This document shows positions 32,859 to 45,450 of a stretch of DNA of 64,000 bases, piece after piece. The DNA comes from PNAI01 sp964575715. Its GTDB lineage: Bacteria > Pseudomonadota > Alphaproteobacteria > Rhizobiales > Xanthobacteraceae. Both the position numbers and the translations under genes were made by a program. The stretch's first letter is position 1. Each line of letters starts with the position of its first letter. The stretch lies in assembly GCA_964575715.1 (NCBI GenBank), contig CAZNSG010000329.1, positions 1-64,000 of the forward strand. The letters are read 5' to 3'. The notes under the pieces are model-generated. The model was not told the DNA's origin. It searched no databases and saw only the letters and a program-made list of their open reading frames with translations.

Positions 32859-33464
32859 TCAGCGCCGGCGATAGATCCATACGCGCGCCGGCGGTAAATT
32901 CATCCAGATGCGCTCGGAGAATTCCGCGGCCACGCCATTTGCCGGCTTGGTCGGGATCGGCGATCCCACCATCGCGTAAGTGAACTGAACGAAAGGCGCG
33001 CCCGGCAACATCAGGTGAAAGGCATCCGCAATCAACCGCAGCCGCTGCCGCAGCGGCTTGGTGACCAAGGGGAGCCCTGAGACCACCGCCGCCGCCGGCT
33101 GGCGCAAGAAATCACCGAGCATGCGGCGCAGACCATAGGCATCACCCTGCACGACGGTCGCCTCCGGATAGCGCGAGCGCAGCAGGCGGCAAAAGACGGG
33201 ATTGAATTCGACCAGCACCAGGCGGCCGGGATCGATCCCCTGCTCCACCAGCGCCTCGGTCACCGCTCCGGTGCCGGGGCCAAGCTCGATCACCGGCCCC
33301 TCCACTTGTGGATCGACATAGCGCGCCATGGTGCGCGCAAGCACCTTGCCGGAAGGCATCACCGCGCCGGTCGCTAATGGCTTCTCCAGCCAAGAGCGGA
33401 TGAACTGCACCTCATCGAGGCGCAAGCTCTTCTTCGCGACGCTAACGGAGGATTGTAACCGCAT
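32859..33464 (-). CDS. pmtA: Phospholipid N-methyltransferase-like protein
   Basis: 201 residues from ATG 33464. A class I SAM methyltransferase with motif I VIELGPGTGAVTEALVEQG and a membrane-binding amphipathic N-terminus (RSWLEKPLATGAVMPSGKVL), as in Sinorhizobium-type PmtA, which methylates phosphatidylethanolamine toward phosphatidylcholine. The post-motif VSGLPLVTKP block fits that family too. rRNA adenine dimethyltransferase-like proteins share the fold but lack the SGLP motif. The gene symbol is given by family resemblance. Confidence 0.8.
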   Translation of the reverse strand: MRLQSSVSVAKKSLRLDEVQFIRSWLEKPLATGAVMPSGKVLARTMARYVDPQVEGPVIELGPGTGAVTEALVEQGIDPGRLVLVEFNPVFCRLLRSRYPEATVVQGDAYGLRRMLGDFLRQPAAAVVSGLPLVTKPLRQRLRLIADAFHLMLPGAPFVQFTYAMVGSPIPTKPANGVAAEFSERIWMNLPPARVWIYRRR

Positions 33465-33553
33465 ATGAAAACGAACACTGCCCCACTGAGAACTGCCGCC
33501 CAGTTCACAAGAGTCACCGGTATAGGGACCAAATGCAAGGGTCAAGCCGCAGA

Positions 33554-34687
33554 TCAAGGCGACTCGGCGCCGGTGCCAAAAAATTCCTTGACTTTGGCAA
33601 AAAAGCTCGCCGATTCAGGGTGGGTCTCCTGGGATGAGAGCTTTTCGAACTCCGCCAGCAGCTCACGCTGTTTCTTGGTGAGGTTCTGCGGCGTCTCGAC
33701 GATTACCTGCACGTACATGTCGCCGGTCTGCTTGGTGCGCAGCACCGGCATGCCCTTGCCCGCCAGGCGGAAGCGTCGTCCGGCCTGGGTGCCATGGGGC
33801 ACCTTCACGCGGCTCTTGCCGCCGTCGATGCAAGGCACTTCAACCTCGCCGCCGAGCGCCGCCTTCACCATCGAAATGGGAACACGGCAATGCAGGTCCG
33901 CGCCATCGCGCTGGAAAAAGGCATGCCCGCTCATGCTGAGAAAAATGTAGAGGTCGCCCGCAGGTCCGCCGCGCACGCCGGCTTCTCCTTCGCCGGCCAA
34001 CCGGATGCGCGTGCCGTCCTCGACACCCGCCGGGATGTTGACCGAGAGCGTGCGCTCGCGCGTCACGCGTCCGGCGCCCGAACATGAGGCGCATGGAGTG
34101 TCGATCACCTGGCCGCGGCCGTGACAGGTGGGGCAGGTGCGCTCCAGCGTGAAGAAACCTTGGGTCTGGCGAATCTTGCCATGGCCGCCGCAGCTGGCGC
34201 AGGCCTTGGGCTTGGTGCCAGGCTTGGCGCCATTGCCGGAACACACCTCGCAAGTGACTGACGTCGGCAGCCGCACTTGCGCGGTCTTGCCGGCAAACGC
34301 CTCCTCCAGAGTGATTTCCATATTATAGCGCAAGTCGGTGCCGCGCTCGCGCCCGCCGTCGCGGCGGCCGCGGCCCATGCCGAAGAGATCATCGAAGATG
34401 TTGGAGAAGGTGGAGGCGAAGTCGTCGCCGAATCCGTGTCCCGAATTTCCGCCCGTGCCGTGCTCGAACGCAGCATGTCCAAAACGATCGTAGGCCGCGC
34501 GCTTATCGGCGTCTTTCAGAATGTCGTAGGCTTCGTTGATCTCCTTGAAGCGATGCTCGCAATCGTTGTCACCGGGATTGCGGTCGGGGTGGTGCAGCAT
34601 GGCGAGCTTGCGGAATGCCGCCTTCATGTCGGCTTCGCTGGCGCCGCGCTGCACTCCCAGAATTTCATAATAGTCGCGCTTGCCCAT
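33554..34687 (-). CDS. dnaJ: Chaperone DnaJ
   Basis: 377 residues from ATG 34687. J domain ([10 protein letters not shown], with the HPD motif in HHPDRNPGD), a Gly/Phe region, four CxxCxGxG-type zinc repeats ([32 protein letters not shown]) and the C-terminal substrate domain. It delivers unfolded clients to DnaK and stimulates its ATPase. It is downstream of dnaK, separated by 146 bp that include a decayed palindromic repeat. Confidence 0.97.
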   Translation of the reverse strand: MGKRDYYEILGVQRGASEADMKAAFRKLAMLHHPDRNPGDNDCEHRFKEINEAYDILKDADKRAAYDRFGHAAFEHGTGGNSGHGFGDDFASTFSNIFDDLFGMGRGRRDGGRERGTDLRYNMEITLEEAFAGKTAQVRLPTSVTCEVCSGNGAKPGTKPKACASCGGHGKIRQTQGFFTLERTCPTCHGRGQVIDTPCASCSGAGRVTRERTLSVNIPAGVEDGTRIRLAGEGEAGVRGGPAGDLYIFLSMSGHAFFQRDGADLHCRVPISMVKAALGGEVEVPCIDGGKSRVKVPHGTQAGRRFRLAGKGMPVLRTKQTGDMYVQVIVETPQNLTKKQRELLAEFEKLSSQETHPESASFFAKVKEFFGTGAESP

Positions 34688-34724
34688 CAGCCCCACCCTA
34701 AAACATCAGTTGTTTCATGGAGTT

Positions 34725-34810
34725 AGGATGACTGGCGGCGGCTCGAAGGGCGCGGGCAAAACAAAGGCCACCATCCTTCGAGACGCATTGCGCGCTCATC
34801 AGGATGGGGG
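34725..34810. repeat. Decayed palindromic repeat between dnaK and dnaJ
   Basis: AGGATGAC...CTCGAAGG...CCATCCTTCGAG...CATCAGGATG retains the segments of the 30051 element in scrambled, mismatched form. It probably folds in the dnaK-dnaJ intercistronic RNA. Confidence 0.5.
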
Positions 34811-34833
34811 CCATATCTAGGCTCCGCGCTGCG

Positions 34834-36783
<1,950 letters not shown>

Positions 36784-36920
36784 GGTGTTACCTTTCTTTC
36801 ACAGCAGGTCGGCCAGGCCCCTTGCGGCACCCGGGAAGTGTTCTCTGCAGCCCAGCTGCGAAGCCCCTCGTCCGACCCCTTAAAAAACTAGTTCCACACC
36901 GCTCCCAACGGCGTTCCTGG

Positions 36921-36951
36921 CTCATATAGGAGGGTATGGTGAGCCTGCAAG
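36921..36951 (-). promoter_or_regulatory. Sigma-32-like heat-shock promoter of dnaK
   Basis: On the minus strand CTTGCAGG (36951-36944) and CCTATAT (36930-36924) are separated by 13 bp, close to the heat-shock consensus CTTGAAA / CCCCATAT. Located in the grpE-dnaK gap, so dnaKJ can be expressed apart from hrcA-grpE. Confidence 0.55.
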
Positions 36952-37028
36952 GACTTGACGGGTGAGTTTCGAATGTCACGGTCGCGGGCCTGTTGCTGGT
37001 TAATCGAATCCTTAGCGACCGGCGCTTA

Positions 37029-37649
37029 TCAGGGGGCGGCCGAACCGGAATTGTCGTTCGCGGGCGGCTCCGCTTTTGCCTCGCTCTTGGCTCCGCTCTT
37101 GGCGATAGCGACCAGCGCCGGGCGCAGCACCCGGTCGCCGATCAGGTAGCCGGCTTGCATCACCTGGACCACGTGGCCAGCGGGCACCGACGCGTCGGGT
37201 ACTTCGAACATGGCTTGATGGTGGTTGGGATCGAATTTCTGGCCGATCGGCTCGAGCTTCTTCACCCCATGCTTTTCCAGCACGTTCAAGAGTTCGCGCT
37301 CGGTCAACTCGACCCCATCGAGCAGCGCCTTGATGCCGGCATCCGCCTGCTCGCGCAGTTCCGTGTCCAGCGCACTGAGCGCGCGATGCATGTTGTCCGC
37401 AACATTTAGGATGTCGCGCGCGAATGTGGAGATGCCATAGAGCCGCGCGTCGGCCACTTCGCGCTCGGTGCGCCGGCGCAGATTCTCCATTTCGGCGAGC
37501 GCGCGCAGGAGCTTGTCCTTTAACGAGGCGGTCTCCTGCAATGCGGCCGCTAATGGATCGATATTCGGAGTGGCACTAGCCTCTTGCGGGGCGGCCTGCT
37601 CTTCGGTCTGGGATGCAGCCGTGTCGGGGCGGGCACTCGTGTCCGTCAT
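37029..37649 (-). CDS. grpE: Nucleotide exchange factor GrpE
   Basis: 206 residues. A long coiled coil (residues 35-90, [21 protein letters not shown]) leads to the four-helix bundle and the beta wing with [20 protein letters not shown] and [18 protein letters not shown]. It releases ADP from DnaK. The acidic, Ala-rich N-terminus and C-terminus are low-complexity. It follows hrcA by 71 bp. Confidence 0.97.
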   Translation of the reverse strand: MTDTSARPDTAASQTEEQAAPQEASATPNIDPLAAALQETASLKDKLLRALAEMENLRRRTEREVADARLYGISTFARDILNVADNMHRALSALDTELREQADAGIKALLDGVELTERELLNVLEKHGVKKLEPIGQKFDPNHHQAMFEVPDASVPAGHVVQVMQAGYLIGDRVLRPALVAIAKSGAKSEAKAEPPANDNSGSAAP

Positions 37650-37720
37650 CCTGATTTTCCCATTTGTATATTGTCACACCGGATATCAGGGTTTAGCGGA
37701 CAAAAATCAAGGTGGCGGGC

Positions 37721-38797
37721 TCAACCGCCCAGCAGCTTGCCGACCACCTTGGCGGTGTAATCGACCATCGGAATAACACGGGCATAGTTGAGACGGGTCG
37801 GTCCGATCACCCCGATGACGCCGACGATGCGGCCGGCGCGGTCATGATAGGGCGCGATGATGGTGGAGGAGCCGGAGAGCGAAAACAGCTTGTTCTCCGA
37901 GCCGATGAAGATGCGCACGCCCTCGGCACTTTCCGCCCGGCCGAGCAGATCGACCACCTCGCGCCGGGTTTCGAGATCGTCGAACAGGAGCCGCACGCGT
38001 TCAAGGTCTTCGAGCGCATGGAGATCGTCGAGCAGATGGGCCTGGCCGCGCACAATCAGCCGGCGCTCATCGCTCGCGCCGCCCGACCAGCTCGCAAGCC
38101 CGGCCTCGACGATTTTTTGCGTGAGCACATCGAGCTCGGCGCGGCCAGCGTCCAAGGCGCGTTCAATCTCGACCTTGGCCTCGAAGAGAGTCCTGCCGCG
38201 GATGCGCGCGTTGAGGAAATTCGTCGCCTCGGTGAGCGCCGAGGTCGGTAGCCCGATCGGCAACTGAACGACGCGGTTTTCGACCTGGCCATCCTCGGCA
38301 ACGAGCACGACCAGCGCGCGTTCCGGCTCCAGGCGAACGAATTCGATATGCTTGAGCCGCACGTTGGTCTTGTCGGTCAGCACGACACCGGCGGCGCGCG
38401 TAAGGCCGGAAAGCAGTCCAGACGCTTCGGCCAGCACGCTGTCGACGGACTTGCCGGCGCCGGCGACCTGCGCCTCGATCTGCTTGCGATCGTTCTCGTT
38501 CAGATCGCCGATCTGCATGAGTGCATCGACGAAGAAACGCAGGCCCAGTTCCGTCGGCAACCGGCCGGCAGACGTGTGGGGGGCGTAGATCAAACCAAGC
38601 TGTTCGAGGTCCGCCATTACGTTGCGCACGGAGGCGGGCGAGAGCGGGGTCGTGATCAGGCGCGAGAGATTGCGCGAGCCGACCGGCTCGCCGGTCGCAA
38701 GATAGCTCTCGACGATCTGCCGGAAGATCTCGCGCGAGCGCTCGTTGAGCTGCGCGAGGCTTACCTGGTTTGCACCGATCGGGACATCTTGCGACAC
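37721..38797 (-). CDS. hrcA: Heat-inducible transcription repressor HrcA
   Basis: 358 residues. The N-terminal winged helix ([28 protein letters not shown], then [18 protein letters not shown]) and the C-terminal domain ending [20 protein letters not shown] are typical. HrcA represses groESL-type operons through CIRCE elements; I found no CIRCE inverted repeat in the window. First gene of the hrcA-grpE unit. Confidence 0.97.
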   Translation of the reverse strand: MSQDVPIGANQVSLAQLNERSREIFRQIVESYLATGEPVGSRNLSRLITTPLSPASVRNVMADLEQLGLIYAPHTSAGRLPTELGLRFFVDALMQIGDLNENDRKQIEAQVAGAGKSVDSVLAEASGLLSGLTRAAGVVLTDKTNVRLKHIEFVRLEPERALVVLVAEDGQVENRVVQLPIGLPTSALTEATNFLNARIRGRTLFEAKVEIERALDAGRAELDVLTQKIVEAGLASWSGGASDERRLIVRGQAHLLDDLHALEDLERVRLLFDDLETRREVVDLLGRAESAEGVRIFIGSENKLFSLSGSSTIIAPYHDRAGRIVGVIGVIGPTRLNYARVIPMVDYTAKVVGKLLGG

Positions 38798-38905
38798 AGT
38801 GGGGGAACTCCGTTCACCGCAGGTGGAGAATTGTCCAATCGGACGAATGAGTCAAAGCCGGATAATCCCCAACACAACAGTCCCAAGTTCGACATGACCG
38901 GTATC

Positions 38906-39802
38906 TTAGGCGCGCGGCGCGTTGGAAAATCCATAGAGCCGCGCCGGGTTATCGACCAGAATGCGCCGACGCGTTGCGGCGTCGGGCGTCCATCGCTGGA
39001 ACAGATCGAACAGGCGGCCTGCGTCCGGCATCTCGCCTTCGATCCGCGGGTGCGGCCAGTCGCTTCCCCAAATCAGGCGCTCCGGGTTCGCGCGCACGAG
39101 CGCTTCGTGGAAGGGTCGCACGTCGGGATAATCGGGCGCGCGACGAGAGAGCCGGTGAGCGCCTGAAAGCTTGACCCAGCACAGCCCGTCGCCGAGGAGA
39201 CGCAAAAGGCTTTGGAAACCGGGGGTCGCTGTGCCGGCGGCGGCGGCGGTGCGGCCCATGTGATCAATCACCACTGGCAGGCCGAGTTTTTTCAGAACCG
39301 GGATTGTGTCCGGCAAATCTTTCACATCGATCCAGAGCTGCAGATGCCAGTCGAGCTCTTTCATCTGCGGGGCGAGCGCGTGCGCGACATCGAGCGCGAT
39401 GCCGCCGCGGTAATGCAATTGCCCGTCACGAAAGAAGTGGTTGAAGCGCAAGCCGCGTACGCCAGTTAAGGCCCAACGGCGTAGTTCGGCCGCCGGCACC
39501 TTTTCGTCGGCAACCGCAACACTGCGTAATCGTTCGGGATGCAGGGTAAGCGCATCGAGCATCGCCGAATTGTCGCGGCCGTGCGCGCTGCCTTGCACCA
39601 GCGCGCCGCGCGCAAAGCCGACGGTGTCCAGCATCCTTAAATATTTTTCGAGCGGCGCATCGGGCGGCGTGTAGCTGCGATCGCCGGCGTAGGGAAAGCG
39701 CGCGGCCGGGCCGAACACATGGGCGTGGGTGTCGCACGCGTCTGGCGGGGGTGGGGTATTAGGCCGGCTCGGCTCACGCGGCGCTGGGCAGGAGGGGATC
39801 AT
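38906..39802 (-). CDS. Amidohydrolase family protein (LigI-like lactonase)
   Basis: 298 residues of the amidohydrolase_2 type. The metal-binding CDTHAHVFGPAARFPYAGD opening, followed by YTPPDAPLEKYLRMLDTVGF, is characteristic of 2-pyrone-4,6-dicarboxylate lactonase relatives. VIDHMGR and the IWGSDWPHP block near the C-terminus supply further active-site residues. It hydrolyses a lactone or decarboxylates an aromatic-derived acid. Divergent from a Bug-type receptor gene; together they look like an uptake-and-degradation pair. Confidence 0.88.
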   Translation of the reverse strand: MIPSCPAPREPSRPNTPPPPDACDTHAHVFGPAARFPYAGDRSYTPPDAPLEKYLRMLDTVGFARGALVQGSAHGRDNSAMLDALTLHPERLRSVAVADEKVPAAELRRWALTGVRGLRFNHFFRDGQLHYRGGIALDVAHALAPQMKELDWHLQLWIDVKDLPDTIPVLKKLGLPVVIDHMGRTAAAAGTATPGFQSLLRLLGDGLCWVKLSGAHRLSRRAPDYPDVRPFHEALVRANPERLIWGSDWPHPRIEGEMPDAGRLFDLFQRWTPDAATRRRILVDNPARLYGFSNAPRA

Positions 39803-39825
39803 CGGTGCCTAATTCTCCGGTAAAT

Positions 39826-39853
39826 TCTTGGGGTCTCTTGGGGTCTCTTGGGC
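39826..39853. repeat. Short tandem repeat
   Basis: The 10-base unit GGGTCTCTTG occurs twice in tandem (39831-39850) with partial units on both sides, between the divergent amidohydrolase and Bug-receptor genes. Such a repeat could vary in number and alter promoter spacing. Confidence 0.75.
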
Positions 39854-39980
39854 TCAATGGCCATCGCACGAACGATCAAATCTGTTATGGTATTTTAGCG
39901 CAGGTCAATAAAGCATCGGCGGATGCGAGGCCGCCACGCCGAAGACAATATCCTCGCTGTGAAACAGGGAGGTATGACGC

Positions 39981-40943
39981 ATGAAATTTTTATTGCATAT
40001 TTTTGTTGCCATTTGCGCGCCGCTCCTGAGCATTGCGGCAAATGCCCAGGGCTACCCCAACAAGTCGATCACGATCATCGTGCCATTTGGCCCCGGAAGC
40101 GGCACCGACACGATTACGCGTATCATCGCGCAACATCTCGGGACCGCGCTCAACCAGAGCATCGTGATCGAGAACAAGGCCGGCGCGAACGGAGCCATTG
40201 CGGGTATTCAAGTCGCGCGCGCAGCGCCGGATGGTTATACGTTGTTCATGAGCACCAATTCGCCGCATTCGGCCGCTCCTAGTCTCAACAAAAATTTGCC
40301 CTACGATCCGGTAAAGGACTTCGCGCCGATCTCGCGCGTTGGAAGCTTCACGCTCATGCTGGCGGTGCATGCAAATACCCCGGCAAAATCTATTCCGGAA
40401 CTCGTCGGCTACGCCAAGGCCAATCCGGGCAAGCTGTCCTATGCCACCGGCAATACCGCTGGCATCCTCGCTGGTGCAACTTTCGTGAAGTGGGCCGGCA
40501 TTGACATTGTGCATGTCCCATACAAGACGGTGCCGCCGGCTCTCAATGACGTGCTCGGCGGCCGGATACCAATGATGTTCATCGATCTGAGTCCCGCGCT
40601 ACCGCACTTCAACGCCGGGACCCTGCGCCCCCTCGCCAGCACGCGGCTGCAGCGCAGCACGTTGCTGCCCGAGGTTCCTACGTTGCACGAATCGGGCATC
40701 GCGAACTTGGAGGTCGACGCCTGGGCCGGGTTGTTCGCGCCCGCCAATACGCCGCCCGAGGTCGTCAGCCGGCTCAATGCCGAGGTGCGAAAAATCTTGG
40801 CCAACCCGCAGGTGAAAGAGCAGATCGCAAAAGTTGGATTTGAAACTTTCAGCAGTACGCCGGAGGAGCTGGGCGATTTCGTCAAGGTCCAATTGACCAA
40901 ATGGACCAAGATGATCAAGGACGCCGGTATCGATCCGGAGTGA
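39981..40943 (+). CDS. Tripartite tricarboxylate transporter receptor (Bug family)
   Basis: 320 residues with a signal peptide ([20 protein letters not shown]). The mature part starts [20 protein letters not shown], the signature of Bug/TctC periplasmic receptors, and contains [12 protein letters not shown] and PDGYTLFM, which bind carboxylate ligands. TctA/TctB membrane partners are not nearby, as is usual for the many orphan Bug proteins. It may feed the amidohydrolase pathway divergently encoded. Confidence 0.92.
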   Translation: MKFLLHIFVAICAPLLSIAANAQGYPNKSITIIVPFGPGSGTDTITRIIAQHLGTALNQSIVIENKAGANGAIAGIQVARAAPDGYTLFMSTNSPHSAAPSLNKNLPYDPVKDFAPISRVGSFTLMLAVHANTPAKSIPELVGYAKANPGKLSYATGNTAGILAGATFVKWAGIDIVHVPYKTVPPALNDVLGGRIPMMFIDLSPALPHFNAGTLRPLASTRLQRSTLLPEVPTLHESGIANLEVDAWAGLFAPANTPPEVVSRLNAEVRKILANPQVKEQIAKVGFETFSSTPEELGDFVKVQLTKWTKMIKDAGIDPE

Positions 40944-41019
40944 CATCGGAATTGTCGTCGCCCCTTGTCGGTCCCCTCCCCGCCTCCTAAAAGCATGGCT
41001 GGAATCCAAGGAGATCGCC

Positions 41020-41733
41020 ATGCGGCCGAGCCGCCGACAGCCCGACGAGTTGCGCGCCGTTTCGCTCGAGCGCGGCGTGGTGAAATACGCCGAAGGCTCA
41101 TGCTTCGTGAAGTTCGGCGACACCCATGTGCTGGTGACGGCGACGCTTGAGGACAGGTTGCCGCCTTGGCTCAAGGGCCAGGCGCGCGGCTGGATCACGG
41201 CCGAATATGGCATGCTGCCGCGCGCCACATTGGAGCGCACCCGGCGCGAGGCATCGGTCGGCAAGCAAAATGGCCGCACCGTCGAAATCCAGCGCCTGAT
41301 CGGGCGCAGCCTGCGCACGGTGGTCGATCTCGTATCGCTCGGCGAGCGGCAGATCACCATCGACTGCGACGTGATCCAGGCCGACGGCGGCACGCGCACC
41401 GCCGCCATCACCGGAGCGTGGGTCGCACTGCATGACTGCGTGCGTTGGATGAAAACGCGCGAGATGATCAAAGGTGATCCGCTGCGCGACCATGTGGCCG
41501 CGATCTCCTGCGGGATATGCGAGCATGTGGCGGTGCTCGATCTCGACTATGCAGAGGATTCGGAAGCCGACACCGACGCCAATTTCGTCATGACCGGCCA
41601 GGGCAACATTGTCGAGGTGCAGGGCACGGCGGAAAAGACGCCGTTCACGGAGGAGCAATTCCTCGGGCTGCTCGCGCTGGCGCGCCGCGGCATCGGGAAG
41701 CTGGTCGATCTGCAGAAAATGGCGGTGATGTGA
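41020..41733 (+). CDS. rph: Ribonuclease PH
   Basis: 237 residues. [53 protein letters not shown] and the phosphate-binding [18 protein letters not shown] blocks are all present. It trims tRNA 3' ends phosphorolytically. First gene of rph-rdgB-hemW; its stop overlaps the rdgB GTG by four bases. Confidence 0.97.
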   Translation: MRPSRRQPDELRAVSLERGVVKYAEGSCFVKFGDTHVLVTATLEDRLPPWLKGQARGWITAEYGMLPRATLERTRREASVGKQNGRTVEIQRLIGRSLRTVVDLVSLGERQITIDCDVIQADGGTRTAAITGAWVALHDCVRWMKTREMIKGDPLRDHVAAISCGICEHVAVLDLDYAEDSEADTDANFVMTGQGNIVEVQGTAEKTPFTEEQFLGLLALARRGIGKLVDLQKMAVM

Positions 41734-42422
41734 GCGCCGATCCCGCAACACCCACAAGCACGGCTCAGCATCGATTGATCACTGGGCGGCTGGTGATCGC
41801 CACGCACAATCCGGGCAAGCTCGCCGAGATGCGAGAATTGCTCGCAGGCTACGGCATCGAAGCGGTGTCGGCGAGCGAGCTTGGGCTGGCGGAGCCGAAT
41901 GAGACCGGCGCGACTTTTCGCGCAAACGCGCGGATCAAGGCGCAAGCCGCCGCCCAAGCCAGCAGTCAGGCGGCGTTTGCCGACGATTCCGGACTTGCAG
42001 CCGATGCATTAGGCGGCGAGCCCGGCATTCACTCGGCGCGCTGGGCGGGAGCGGGCAAGGATTTTGCGATCGCCATGGAAACAGTCGAAGCGAAACTGCG
42101 CGAGCGCGGCGCCGCCACGGCGGCCGAGCGGCGTGCGCATTTTGTCTCTGCGCTATGCGTGGCCTGGCCCGACGGCCATGTGGAGGAATTCGAGGCGCAG
42201 GTCCACGGCACGCTGGTATGGCCGCCGCGCGGGACGAAAGGTTTTGGCTACGATCCCATGTTCCTGCCCGATGGCCATGCGCGTACCTTCGGCGAGATGG
42301 AGAGCGCGGAGAAGCACGGCCTGCCGCCGCGCGGTAGAGGTTTGTCGCATCGCGCGCGCGCGTTTCTCACATTGGCGGAGGCCTGTCTTATGCACGCAGC
42401 GCGCCCGGAAAGGAATACATGA
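41730..42422 (+). CDS. rdgB: XTP/dITP diphosphatase
   Basis: 230 residues from GTG 41730 (GTGA overlap with rph). Motifs [42 protein letters not shown] (split here by length), [13 protein letters not shown] and SHRARAF identify the house-cleaning pyrophosphatase that removes non-canonical purine nucleotides. The frame extends 71 codons upstream within rph, but that part is shadow. Its stop overlaps hemW by four bases. Confidence 0.95.
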   Translation: MSADPATPTSTAQHRLITGRLVIATHNPGKLAEMRELLAGYGIEAVSASELGLAEPNETGATFRANARIKAQAAAQASSQAAFADDSGLAADALGGEPGIHSARWAGAGKDFAIAMETVEAKLRERGAATAAERRAHFVSALCVAWPDGHVEEFEAQVHGTLVWPPRGTKGFGYDPMFLPDGHARTFGEMESAEKHGLPPRGRGLSHRARAFLTLAEACLMHAARPERNT

Positions 42423-43606
42423 GCCCCCTCCCCAACCCTCCCCCGCAAGCGGGAGAACAGCTCAGCAGCGCCTTCGGCGTCTACGTGCATTGGCCGTTCT
42501 GCCTCTCGAAATGCCCCTATTGCGACTTCAACAGCCACGTGCGCCATGCCGCCGTTGACGAGGCGCGCTTCCTACGCGCGTTCGTGGCCGAGATCGCGAC
42601 CACCGCCGAGCGCGTTCCCGGACGCATGGTCTCGTCGATATTCTTAGGCGGCGGCACGCCGTCGCTGATGCAGGCCCAGACCGTGGGCGCCATACTCGAC
42701 GCCATCGGCAGGCACTGGAGCGTCGCGCCCGATGTGGAGGTCACGCTCGAAGCCAATCCATCGAGCGTGGAAGCGACGCGGTTTCGCGGCTATCGCGCGG
42801 CCGGCGTCAACCGGGTCTCGCTCGGCGTGCAGGCGCTTGACGATGGCGCGCTCAAGGCGCTCGGCCGATTGCATAGCGCGCGCGAGGCGCTCGACGCGGT
42901 GGCGATTGCGCGCGCGACGTTCGAGCGTTATTCGTTCGATCTGATCTACGCGCGGCCCGATCAGACGCCCGCGACCTGGAAGCCGGAACTGTCGCGCGCG
43001 CTTTCCGAAGCGGGCGAGCATCTCTCGCTCTATCAATTGACCATCGAGGCCGATACGCCGTTCTTTACTCTGCACGCCAGCGGCAAGCTGGTCATTCCCG
43101 ATGAAGATACCGCGCGCGAGCTCTACGACACCACGCAGGAACTGTGCGCGCGCGCAGGACTTCCGGGCTACGAGGTTTCCAACCACGCGCGGGCGGGCGG
43201 CGAGTGCCGGCATAATCTCGTCTACTGGCGCACGCACGAATACGCCGGCATCGGACCGGGCGCGCATGGCCGGATCGACATCGCGGGGCAGCGCCACGCC
43301 ACCGCGACGGAGCGGCGGCCGGAGGCCTGGCTGATGCAAGTGGAAGCGCAGGGCCATGGACTGGTGACCGACGACGTGCTGCTACGCGAGGAGCGGGCGG
43401 ACGAATTTCTGCTGATGGGATTGCGGCTCTCAGAAGGCGTCGACCTTGCGCGTTATGCCATGATCGCAGGCAAGCCGCTCGATCCGCTGCAAATCGGCAA
43501 GCTCGCGGAGCTGGGCTTCATCGCAACCGACGGCGCGGGGCGGTTGCGGGTCACGCAAGCCGGTTTCCCGGTGCTCGATGCGGTGGTCGCGGATTTGGCG
43601 GCGTGA
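42419..43606 (+). CDS. hemW: Radical SAM haem chaperone HemW
   Basis: 395 residues. [20 protein letters not shown] holds the CxxxCxxC cluster motif; [23 protein letters not shown] and the C-terminal HemN-like domain ([18 protein letters not shown]) follow. HemW delivers haem to respiratory proteins and is distinct from the CPO HemN, which has an extra cysteine. Translation is coupled to rdgB through ATGA. Confidence 0.94.
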   Translation: MSPLPNPPPQAGEQLSSAFGVYVHWPFCLSKCPYCDFNSHVRHAAVDEARFLRAFVAEIATTAERVPGRMVSSIFLGGGTPSLMQAQTVGAILDAIGRHWSVAPDVEVTLEANPSSVEATRFRGYRAAGVNRVSLGVQALDDGALKALGRLHSAREALDAVAIARATFERYSFDLIYARPDQTPATWKPELSRALSEAGEHLSLYQLTIEADTPFFTLHASGKLVIPDEDTARELYDTTQELCARAGLPGYEVSNHARAGGECRHNLVYWRTHEYAGIGPGAHGRIDIAGQRHATATERRPEAWLMQVEAQGHGLVTDDVLLREERADEFLLMGLRLSEGVDLARYAMIAGKPLDPLQIGKLAELGFIATDGAGRLRVTQAGFPVLDAVVADLAA

Positions 43607-43821
43607 AAGCGTGCGGATCAGCAAGATTGGCCCGGCCAAACTTTGATTAGGCCAGTCGGGACGCTTGCAGGCTTGAAGTCAAATGGGGCAATGCCAGCAA
43701 CACTTCCAGGATTGTGCGCGAGGTCCATTGGCACTTCGCGTCGCCGCGCACTCCGTCCGCTTCCAGAGCATAGCGGCGGTTGTCGGTTGCTTCATGTATC
43801 GGCAGCGCGAGGCAGCCCGAC

Positions 43822-45036
43822 TTAGCGCCCGGCCGCGAAGGCGCGCGGGGCCTGGCTGATGATCTCGCCGCCGGCGGTCGAGACGCGCATGACCGCCAGG
43901 CCGCGCTCGTTGGTGCCGTCGGGACGGAAGCGAAAAATACCGTCGACGCCGGCAAAGCCCGCGCTGCTGGCCAGCACTTCGGTAGCGAACCGCCGTTCGC
44001 CTTGCGTCTTGGCCAAAGCAATGACCAGCGTGACCGCGTCATAGGCAAGCGTCGCCGCGCGCGCCGGATCGGAATTGAAGCGGGTGCGGTAGCGGCCGGA
44101 GAAATTACGAAAGCCGGCGGTGTCGGGGGCGGCATACCAGGCGCCCTGCAACGCGGGATCGGCGAAGGTGCGCGTATCGTCCCACAGGCCGGTGCCGAGA
44201 AGCTGCAGCCGCTTGAGATTGACTCCGCTCGCGCTCAAGGCCTTGACCACCGCGGGGACGGCGTCACTGCCATCAGGAATGAAGATCGCGTCGACCCGGC
44301 TTGCCGCCTGCGCGACGGTGCGGACCGAAGCCTGCAATTTGGCGGTATCGAGCGGATAGCGTTCGAGCGCGACGATACGGCCGCCATGGCGTGGGACAAT
44401 CTGCTTGAACGCCGCCTCGACCACGGTGCCATAGGCATTGTCGGGAAGCAGCGCCGCGAACGAGCGTTTGCCGTTGGCGGCGGCAAATCCGACGATGCGA
44501 TCCACGTCGGATTCCGGCAGGAAGCTCAGCAGATACACTCCGCTGGCGGCGACATCGGCGTTGGTGGAGAAGGCGATGACCGGCACGCCCTTGCCGCGCG
44601 CGAGCGCGGCGACGCTCCCGACCGAATGTCCGAACAGCGGCCCGAGAATGAGTTCGGCCCCTTCATCGAGGGCCTGTTGCGCCGCCTGCTGCGAGCCTTG
44701 CGCGGTGCCGCCATCGTCCTTGACCAGCAACTTGATGTTTTGTCCGTCGCGCTCCGCGATCGCCATTTCGGCGGCATTTTTCAGGGATTGCGCGGCGGCG
44801 CCGGCGTTGCCGGTGGCCGACAACGGCAGGATCAAACCAATCTTGATCTGGCCGGTGCCAATCTCGCTCGCGGAGGGCGACGCGGGCGGTGTTTCACCGG
44901 GCGGCTTGTCGCCGAACAGACTCCCGGGCATGCCCGAACACGCCGTAAGCCATCCCATCGCCGCAAGCATGAGGGCGACGCGCCACGTGCGGCGCGGGCT
45001 CACAGATCGCAATCGTGCTGCTAGCCGCCGGACCAT
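43822..45036 (-). CDS. Penicillin-binding protein activator (LpoA-like lipoprotein)
   Basis: 404 residues from ATG 45036, chosen for GAGGAG 8 bp upstream rather than ATG 45060. A lipobox (GWLTACSG) follows a basic/hydrophobic signal. The rest is a periplasmic type 1 binding fold (IGLILPLSATGNAGAAAQSL, LILGPLFGHSVGSVAALA) annotated as penicillin-binding protein activator. It probably stimulates a class A PBP. It is divergent from rsmI-yraN-gshB, a neighbourhood conserved in many proteobacteria. Confidence 0.9.
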   Translation of the reverse strand: MVRRLAARLRSVSPRRTWRVALMLAAMGWLTACSGMPGSLFGDKPPGETPPASPSASEIGTGQIKIGLILPLSATGNAGAAAQSLKNAAEMAIAERDGQNIKLLVKDDGGTAQGSQQAAQQALDEGAELILGPLFGHSVGSVAALARGKGVPVIAFSTNADVAASGVYLLSFLPESDVDRIVGFAAANGKRSFAALLPDNAYGTVVEAAFKQIVPRHGGRIVALERYPLDTAKLQASVRTVAQAASRVDAIFIPDGSDAVPAVVKALSASGVNLKRLQLLGTGLWDDTRTFADPALQGAWYAAPDTAGFRNFSGRYRTRFNSDPARAATLAYDAVTLVIALAKTQGERRFATEVLASSAGFAGVDGIFRFRPDGTNERGLAVMRVSTAGGEIISQAPRAFAAGR

Positions 45037-45074
45037 GGCCAGTCTCCTCGACGCCGACATACTAACGTCGACGT

Positions 45075-45114
45075 TAGACCATGATCCGATTCAATTGAAT
45101 CGGATCATGGTCTA
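45075..45114. repeat. Perfect 40-bp palindrome (stack member 1)
   Basis: Two 20-base arms, TAGACCATGATCCGATTCAA and its exact complement, meet with no spacer. It lies 39 bp upstream of the LpoA-like start and its right end joins the next repeat through CTAG. Confidence 0.9.
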
Positions 45115-45125
45115 GTTTATTGTTT

Positions 45126-45174
45126 GAGCATGATCTTTTCCGAAAACCGGTTCCCACTTTTCGGGATCATGCTC
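45126..45174. repeat. GAGCATGATC family repeat (stack member 2)
   Basis: GAGCATGATC...CCGAAAA and TTTTCGG...GATCATGCTC pair around CCGGTTCCCAC. Near-identical copies occur at 58784-58832 and, interrupted, at 54256-54392. It ends in CTAG at the junction with member 3. Confidence 0.9.
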
Positions 45175-45248
45175 TAGTGTCCCGAATCCGAAGTTCGCCT
45201 GAATTCACAGCGCCAGCGTAAGCGAACTTCGGATTCAAAGGGACACTA
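45175..45248. repeat. Imperfect palindrome (stack member 3)
   Basis: TAGTGTCCC and GGGACACTA form the outer stem and ATCCGAAGTTCGC with GCGAACTTCGGAT the inner stem; the loop is about 20 nt. Confidence 0.85.
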
Positions 45249-45262
45249 TCAATGTACAATTC

Positions 45263-45339
45263 TAGTGTGGTTTTGGTTCAGAAGTTCCCTTGACGGACTC
45301 AGCCGCGGGGATGAAGGGAACTCCTGAACCACCACACTA
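45263..45339. repeat. Imperfect palindrome (stack member 4)
   Basis: TAGTGTGG/CCACACTA outer arms and GGTTCAGAAGTTCCCTT / AAGGGAACTCCTGAACC inner arms. CTAG is found at both edges. Together the four repeats fill most of the 414-bp LpoA-rsmI gap. Confidence 0.85.
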
Positions 45340-45450
45340 GCCCACGCCGATAATCTGGCATATTGTCGGTGAATAGTTAACTAAATGAAAAGGATAACGA
45401 ATTTGCCGGCGCCCGATGACGCCATGCCTGCGCGCGGCTAAAGTGCGAGC

